A stretch of 10,610 nucleotides of DNA, from NCBI GenBank assembly GCA_014379705.1, contig JACMLI010000390.1, positions 1-10,610 on the forward strand, in the 5' to 3' direction. This document shows positions 6,259-10,610 of the stretch, in pieces. The notes beneath the pieces are model-generated. The model searched no databases, was not told the origin of the DNA, and saw only the letters and a list, made by a program, of their open reading frames with translations. Source of the stretch: Gemmatimonadaceae bacterium. Its GTDB lineage: Bacteria > Gemmatimonadota > Gemmatimonadetes > Gemmatimonadales > Gemmatimonadaceae. How positions within the stretch are numbered: the first letter of the stretch is position 1; each line of letters opens with the position of its first letter. The position numbers and the translations under genes were made by a program.

Positions 6259-6303
6259 GCCCCATACGCCCCATACGCCCCGTACGCCCCGTACGCCCCC
6301 CCA
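6259..6303 (+). repeat. 9-bp tandem array (GCCCCATAC/GCCCCGTAC), right arm of compound element 2
   Basis: Five units at exact period 9 occur: GCCCCATAC twice (6259, 6268), GCCCCGTAC twice (6277, 6286) and a degenerate final unit (6295). The array is the reverse complement type of the repeats at 6091-6108. It stops directly against the stop codon of the minus-strand DUF5916 gene. Confidence 0.88.
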
Positions 6304-8826
6304 TCAGGGGTTTATCCAGTACGACACCTTCACCAGCAACGTGTTGTTCGGGTGCGCCCGGAAGATGTCGCGATAGTCGCGCGCGAACTCGAATGAGCCC
6401 GCATTGCGGTCGTCCTGCAGCCGCCCCTGCTGCCAAACGACGAACAGCGCGGAGCCCGGACGGTACTCCCAGCGCATCACCGCGTTGGAGTTGAACTGCT
6501 TGACGTTGAAGCCGTCGGGCACCGCGCCACCGCCATACGCCCGATAGCGATCCGCGTAGCGGCGCGCGCGGGCGTTCGCGACCTCCCGCCAGTCCTCGAA
6601 CGACCCCGTGCTCACGAAGGGCTGGCCGTACAGCTGGAAGGAAAGGCTCGGAGAGACAGTCCAGTTCGCGCGCGTCGTGATGGCCATCGTCCGCTGGTGC
6701 AACCGCGCGAACGTGAAGTGCGTGGTGTCGCTCAGCACGGCGCCGACGTTCGTGATCCACTGCTGGTCGTCAGTGCGCGAGTCGAAGCTCGGGCCGACGC
6801 TCATCGAGAACTGGCTCGCGACGCGCATCTCCACGTCGCCGCTTGCGTTCCATCCGTGGCTGTGCCCCTTGTCCCCACGCGAGACGCCCAGGTTGAGGTT
6901 GGGAATGATCGCGCGTCGCGAGTCGCCGCTGAGGTTGAAGCTCACGTCCTGCTTGAGCGATTGCCGCACGGCCGGTCCCCCGCGCGCGCACGCGATGCAG
7001 TGCGACGGTCCGACGTCCGAGAATCGCCACGTCATCGCGCCACCCCAGAAGTTCGTGAACTCGGCCGACGCATGCGCCGAGACGATCGAGCCGGCCGAGA
7101 GGCCGCCCGTCGTCCAGTGTTGCTCCGTGGAGAGCTGGTTGAACGTCCGTCGATAGAACGCGCGGGGTCGCAGCGCCTGGTATGACAACGTCTGCCGGAC
7201 CGAGAGATCGTTGACCAGCGGCACGAAGCCCAGGTCATTGAGCTCGAGGCCCGGCCCCGCGGCGCGCACGAAGTTGCTGTAGCGCACCGAGCCCCGCAGC
7301 TTCGTCAGGCTCCCGCCCACCACCCCGCCACGCAACGAGGTGCGCGTCGGGTCGAAGCGCTCCTCGTGGTCGGGGCGTTGGTAGTAGTGCACAGAGTTCA
7401 GCTGCGTGCGCGCGATCGCCTCCTGCGATCCATGCACCACGTTCTGCCCGGTGTACATCATGACCTCCCATGCGTCACGGGCAAAGCGATGGTAGCCCTG
7501 CGCGACGAAGGTGTACGAGTCACGACGCAGGAAGCGGCCACTCTCGGCGTCGGTGTCGCGGTTCACCGCCGTGCCCATGATCCCGAACGCCGAACGCCCC
7601 TGGCGCGCCTCCTTGAGGGCGCGCAGCACGAGATAGTTTGTCCGCGGCTCGATGGTCCGGTCGTTGAGTCCCACCTCGCGACGCGTCACCGCCTCGACAA
7701 GCCCGATCGAAATGCCCCGGCCGAGGCGCCCCGTGAGCTTTCCGGCACCAAGGATCGTGGCCACGTTAGGCTCCGACGCGTCCCCGCGCAGCTGGGGCGC
7801 CCGCCCGATGCGGCGCGTATAGAACACCCCCTCGCACGGACCGCCGCACCGGAACAACCCGACGCCCTCCTGGAAGAATGGACGCCGCTCCTCGAAGCGA
7901 ATCTCGAACGCCGTGAGGTTGAGCACGGCCGGATCCACCTCCACCTGGCCGAAGTCCGGGTTCACCGTCGCATCGAGCGTGAGGTTGGAGCCGAGCCCCA
8001 ACTTGAGGTCGAGGCCAGCGGCCACCTTCTGCGGGTGCCTCCACCCGGTGGTGCTCGCCTCCGTGATGTTCTTGGTGACCGTGTACGGCAGGAGCTCGAG
8101 GCGACTCCCGCGATGGATCTGCTCAAATCCCTCCAGCGTCCCGAGCTGCGATGCCAGGGTCTGGATCGACTGGCGATACGCCGGCCATGCCACGCGTTCG
8201 CTCAGTCGCGCCACGTCGCGCCACACCCCGAAGCCGAACGCCGTCTGCCCGGGCTTGAAGCGCAGCTGCCCGAAGGGGATGGCAAACTCCGCGACCCAGC
8301 CCGCGGAGTCTACACGCGCCGCCCCATCCCAGATGCCGTCCCATGTCACGTCCTCCACGACATCACTGTAGATCGACGCGTCCCGCTTAACGCCGGCAGG
8401 ATTGAGCATCAGCTGGATGCCGTTCCGCCGATCCTGATAGCCGTCGATGAGGACCTTGATCTGGTCGGAGTTCGTGCGAACGTCGCGACGCGACAGCAGG
8501 CTCAGGATGCTGTCGGGGTGTGGATCGAACGCGCGCACAACGATGTAGAGGAAACGTTCGTCGTACGCCGCCCGCGCCTCGGTGCGAAAGCTCGGATCGG
8601 AGTCCTCGGCGGGCGCGAACTGGCGGAACTGGTCCATGACCGGCGCCAGGCGCCACACCTCGTCATCGTCGCGACCATCCACGACAGGGGCCTTCGAGGC
8701 GCGGATCGCGTTGCCGCGCGTGGCCGAGGATGCACTTGGCAGTTGGAGTGCCGCCGGCGTGGCCTGGGCGGCAAGACCGGTGGCAGCAAACACGGAAAAC
8801 AGCAGCAGGCAACCGGAACGGAACAT
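6304..8826 (-). CDS. DUF5916 outer-membrane-type protein with N-terminal CBM9-like domain
   Basis: An 840-residue exported protein of the 'carbohydrate-binding family 9 / DUF5916' type; its biochemical role is not established. The start at 8826 gives signal peptide MFRSGCLLLFSVFAATGLAA followed by Q. A GTG four codons upstream (8838) is possible, but neither start has a strong Shine-Dalgarno site. Residues 45-220 match the CBM9-like module (PVVDGRDDDEVW, AYDERFLYIVVRAFD, GWVAEFAIPFGQLRF). The DUF5916 hallmark runs from NPDFGQVEVDPAVLNL (289-304) to ERRPFFQEG (313-321). The rest has alternating amphipathic strands expected of an outer-membrane barrel, with family-like ELNDLGF (528-534) and LSFQLYGQPF (728-737). 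Cysteine pairs at 327/331 and 610/613 stand out. It may act in surface binding or uptake of a polymer breakdown product, but that is speculative. It converges with the serine hydrolase. Confidence 0.9.
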   Translation of the reverse strand: MFRSGCLLLFSVFAATGLAAQATPAALQLPSASSATRGNAIRASKAPVVDGRDDDEVWRLAPVMDQFRQFAPAEDSDPSFRTEARAAYDERFLYIVVRAFDPHPDSILSLLSRRDVRTNSDQIKVLIDGYQDRRNGIQLMLNPAGVKRDASIYSDVVEDVTWDGIWDGAARVDSAGWVAEFAIPFGQLRFKPGQTAFGFGVWRDVARLSERVAWPAYRQSIQTLASQLGTLEGFEQIHRGSRLELLPYTVTKNITEASTTGWRHPQKVAAGLDLKLGLGSNLTLDATVNPDFGQVEVDPAVLNLTAFEIRFEERRPFFQEGVGLFRCGGPCEGVFYTRRIGRAPQLRGDASEPNVATILGAGKLTGRLGRGISIGLVEAVTRREVGLNDRTIEPRTNYLVLRALKEARQGRSAFGIMGTAVNRDTDAESGRFLRRDSYTFVAQGYHRFARDAWEVMMYTGQNVVHGSQEAIARTQLNSVHYYQRPDHEERFDPTRTSLRGGVVGGSLTKLRGSVRYSNFVRAAGPGLELNDLGFVPLVNDLSVRQTLSYQALRPRAFYRRTFNQLSTEQHWTTGGLSAGSIVSAHASAEFTNFWGGAMTWRFSDVGPSHCIACARGGPAVRQSLKQDVSFNLSGDSRRAIIPNLNLGVSRGDKGHSHGWNASGDVEMRVASQFSMSVGPSFDSRTDDQQWITNVGAVLSDTTHFTFARLHQRTMAITTRANWTVSPSLSFQLYGQPFVSTGSFEDWREVANARARRYADRYRAYGGGAVPDGFNVKQFNSNAVMRWEYRPGSALFVVWQQGRLQDDRNAGSFEFARDYRDIFRAHPNNTLLVKVSYWINP

Positions 8827-9054
8827 GAGTCTCGGCACAGGGTGAGGCGGCCACTGGTCGGTGCAGCCGTCACCAATGTACGGCGGTGACCCTCCCGACG
8901 TTCATCCCCCCGCCGAGTCGCGCGAGCCCTTCCCTACCAGTTCTGCGGCCACAGCCGGTCCGGTCGCCCCGCATCCACGTCGCGATCGTCATCCACTGCC
9001 AGGTCATTTTTCTGCCGTCTACCATCTGTCATCGGCCATCGCCATCCGCCCGAA
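8827..9054. promoter_or_regulatory. Gap upstream of the DUF5916 gene; promoter region expected
   Basis: The 228 bases separate the carbamoylase-like stop from the DUF5916 start, both on the minus strand. This is long enough that the DUF5916 gene probably has its own promoter. I could not assign -35/-10 boxes, and no coding region is supported. A short CATC-based repeat at 9020-9047 is the only other structure seen. Confidence 0.4.
9020..9047. repeat. Short degenerate 7-bp-period repeat
   Basis: Four consecutive 7-base units, TACCATC, TGTCATC, GGCCATC and GCCATCC, share a CATC core. They lie just past the stop codon of the carbamoylase-like gene on the minus strand. The array is short and degenerate, so chance is possible. 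Confidence 0.4.
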
Positions 9055-10371
9055 CTACATCGTTGCGTCGATGGTGAGCACCGTCTGCATCAGCACGTTG
9101 GCCCCGTTCACGATGTCCTCGGGTGAGCTGTACTCCGTGGGCGCGTGCGAGATGCCCTTGGCACTCGGTACGAAGATCATCGCCGACGGGCACAGCATGG
9201 CCATGTGCTGCGCATCGTGCCCGGCGCCACTCGGCAGGTAGCGCGTGCTCAGGCCCATCTCCTTTGCCTTCGCCTCGATCACTTTCTGCAGGCGCGGATC
9301 GGTGAGGGCGGACGCCGATGCGTGTGTCGACTTGTAGCTGAACGTCGTCCCCGTCGCCTGGCCGATCTTCGCCGCCTCGGCCCGGACTCTATCGTAGAGG
9401 CGGGCGATTTTCGCATTGTCGAGGTCGCGCAGTTCCAGGGAGCAGAGGACGCGGCCGGGAATCACGTTCGGCGCCCCCGGGAAGGCCTGCACGCGACCGA
9501 CGGTGCCCACCTGCCGCCCGGGTTCACTCGTCACGACGCGATTCACCATGTCGGCGAAGCGCGCGAACGCGAGCATCGAGTCGCGTCGCTCATTCATTGC
9601 CGTTGTGCCCGCGTGGTTCGAGAACCCTTCGATGGTCACGTCCCACCAGCCGATCCCCACGATCCCCTCGACGACGCCGATGTTCTTCTTCTCCTTCTCG
9701 AGTGTGCCCCCCTGTTCGATGTGCAGCTCGATGTATGCTGCGATGTCGCCCTTTGCGCGGCGTGACTCGGCGAGCCGGGCCACGGTACCGCCTATGAAGG
9801 CGATGCCATCGCCGATCGTCTTACCGCTACGTGCCACGAGGGCGAGGTCCGACGGCTTGACCTCTCCCAGGAGCGCACGGCTCCCCACGGTGCCCCCTTC
9901 CTCGTTCTGGAAGATGACGACCTCGAACGGGTGCTTCGTCGTAATGTTCTGCTCGGCGAGGGACTGCGCGACCTCGATCGACGAGAGGGAGCCGACGGTC
10001 CCGTCGTAGTTGCCTCCCTCGGGGACCGAATCGATGTGCGAGCCGAACCAGATCGGCTTGAGGGCGGGGTTCGACCCGGCGCGCCGACCGAAGATGTTGC
10101 CGGCGGTGTCGACACGCACCTCGAGCTTCGCGGCACGAAGGAGCCCGGTCACGTATTCACGCCCCTGCTTGTCGAATTCGCTGTATGCGGTCCGGCTGAC
10201 CCCACCCTGCGGGTTGGCGCCGAACTTCGAGAGTTCCTTGAGGTGCGCGTTGAGGCGCGCGCCATTCACGCGTGCATCGGCGAACGGCGCCGGAAGCGGG
10301 CGCCACGAGCCTAACGCGGCGGCGCCAAGGGCGGCGAGTGAGGCGCGGGAAAAGTCTCGACGGGACGTCAT
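9055..10371 (-). CDS. Tat-exported M20 hydrolase of the carbamoylase/allantoate amidohydrolase family
   Basis: A 438-residue dinuclear-zinc amidohydrolase of the hydantoinase/carbamoylase group (N-carbamoyl-amino-acid hydrolase, allantoate amidohydrolase, beta-ureidopropionase), which cleaves ureido or amide C-N bonds. Residues 2-20 carry a twin-arginine signal (SRRDFSR, then an Ala/Leu-rich core), so it is exported folded, unlike most cytoplasmic family members. Visible ligands are His112 and Asp123 (GSHIDSVPEGGNYDG), Glu158 with catalytic Glu157 (QNEEGG), His217 (ELHIEQG) and His409 (GISHAPTE). Substrate-side motifs SNHAGTTAM (251-259) and GAGHDAQHMA (382-391) are also kept, so it should be active. 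The start at 10371 is preceded by AGGA at a short, acceptable distance. The exact substrate cannot be read from sequence. The next gene on the strand is 228 bases away and probably separate. Confidence 0.92.
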   Translation of the reverse strand: MTSRRDFSRASLAALGAAALGSWRPLPAPFADARVNGARLNAHLKELSKFGANPQGGVSRTAYSEFDKQGREYVTGLLRAAKLEVRVDTAGNIFGRRAGSNPALKPIWFGSHIDSVPEGGNYDGTVGSLSSIEVAQSLAEQNITTKHPFEVVIFQNEEGGTVGSRALLGEVKPSDLALVARSGKTIGDGIAFIGGTVARLAESRRAKGDIAAYIELHIEQGGTLEKEKKNIGVVEGIVGIGWWDVTIEGFSNHAGTTAMNERRDSMLAFARFADMVNRVVTSEPGRQVGTVGRVQAFPGAPNVIPGRVLCSLELRDLDNAKIARLYDRVRAEAAKIGQATGTTFSYKSTHASASALTDPRLQKVIEAKAKEMGLSTRYLPSGAGHDAQHMAMLCPSAMIFVPSAKGISHAPTEYSSPEDIVNGANVLMQTVLTIDATM

Positions 10372-10427
10372 GGTGTCCTGGTGCTGCGGAAGGGGGGAGC
10401 TTCAATGTGGGGCGGGGGCGGCAGGAA

Positions 10428-10610
10428 CAGAAGCATGCGAAGCGTGAGACGTATGGGAAGCATGGGAAGCATGGGGAGCGTGGGGAGCACGGGAAGCACG
10501 GGAAGCACGGGAAGCACGGGAAGCACGGGAAGCACGAGAAGCACGAGAAGCACGAGAAGCACGAGAAGCACGAGAAGCACGAGCAGCACGCGCAGCACGA
10601 GCAGCACGAG
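10428..10610 (+). repeat. 9-bp minisatellite (GGGAAGCAC-type), running off the window
   Basis: About twenty units keep an exact 9-base period from 10428 to the window end. The variants are ordered: GGGAAGCAT and GGGGAGCGT on the left, then GGGAAGCAC, then GAGAAGCAC, then GAGCAGCAC at the edge. This ordering points to stepwise local duplication. On the minus strand it reads as Leu/Val/Pro repeats, but no domain or codon signature supports a protein. It begins 57 bases upstream of the carbamoylase-like start codon. The period matches the arms of the two compound elements, but the unit differs. Confidence 0.9.

Noticed and set aside
7366..8889. 507-codon plus-strand open frame
   Set aside because: It is antisense to the DUF5916 gene, with Arg/His/Glu-rich composition and no domain; a frame shadow in GC-rich DNA.
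10368..10607. Minus-strand Leu/Val/Pro repeat protein
   Set aside because: It is simply the translation of the 9-bp minisatellite; a 9-base unit never breaks frame, so an open frame is expected by chance.
10428..10610. CRISPR array
   Set aside because: Units are 9 bases, contiguous and without spacers, so it is a minisatellite.

Overview
The window is a high-G+C stretch of bacterial chromosome with no RNA genes, transposases or phage genes. I infer a Gemmatimonadota-type soil bacterium. The grounds are an N-terminal CBM9-like domain with a DUF5916 barrel, several secreted hydrolases whose signal peptides end in -A-Q, a Tat-exported amidohydrolase, and intergenic 9-bp tandem repeats. This is an inference from gene style; no taxonomic marker gene is present.

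Layout. Positions 1-227 hold no supported gene, only a compact inverted repeat. A minus-strand operon follows, transcribed from 2260 to 228: a secreted M29-aminopeptidase-like protein, then a secreted alpha/beta hydrolase, joined by an ATGA overlap. Divergent from it (2394-3905, plus) is an amidase-signature enzyme resembling 6-aminohexanoate cyclic-dimer hydrolase. Next on the plus strand (4148-6088) is a large beta-lactamase/PBP-type serine hydrolase with a C-terminal four-helix membrane domain. Converging on it (8826-6304, minus) is a DUF5916 outer-membrane-type protein, preceded by a Tat-exported M20 carbamoylase-like hydrolase (10371-9055, minus). The right edge is a 9-bp minisatellite that runs off the window.

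How the genes relate. Most of the enzymes attack amide, peptide or ester bonds, and at least four carry export signals. This fits a scavenging, cell-envelope-facing hydrolase neighbourhood. The adjacency does not prove a single pathway; only the first two genes are convincingly co-transcribed.

Most interesting signal. The two gaps that follow plus-strand stop codons (after the amidase and after the serine hydrolase) share one architecture: a 9-bp-period array, a nearly identical 33-bp palindromic core, then a second 9-bp-period array that is the reverse complement of the first. The array sequence differs completely between the two copies, yet the two arms of each copy still match each other, with G-U wobbles that pair only in plus-strand RNA. 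This looks like a modular long-hairpin element in which complementarity matters and sequence does not. The array at the right edge may be one arm of a third copy.
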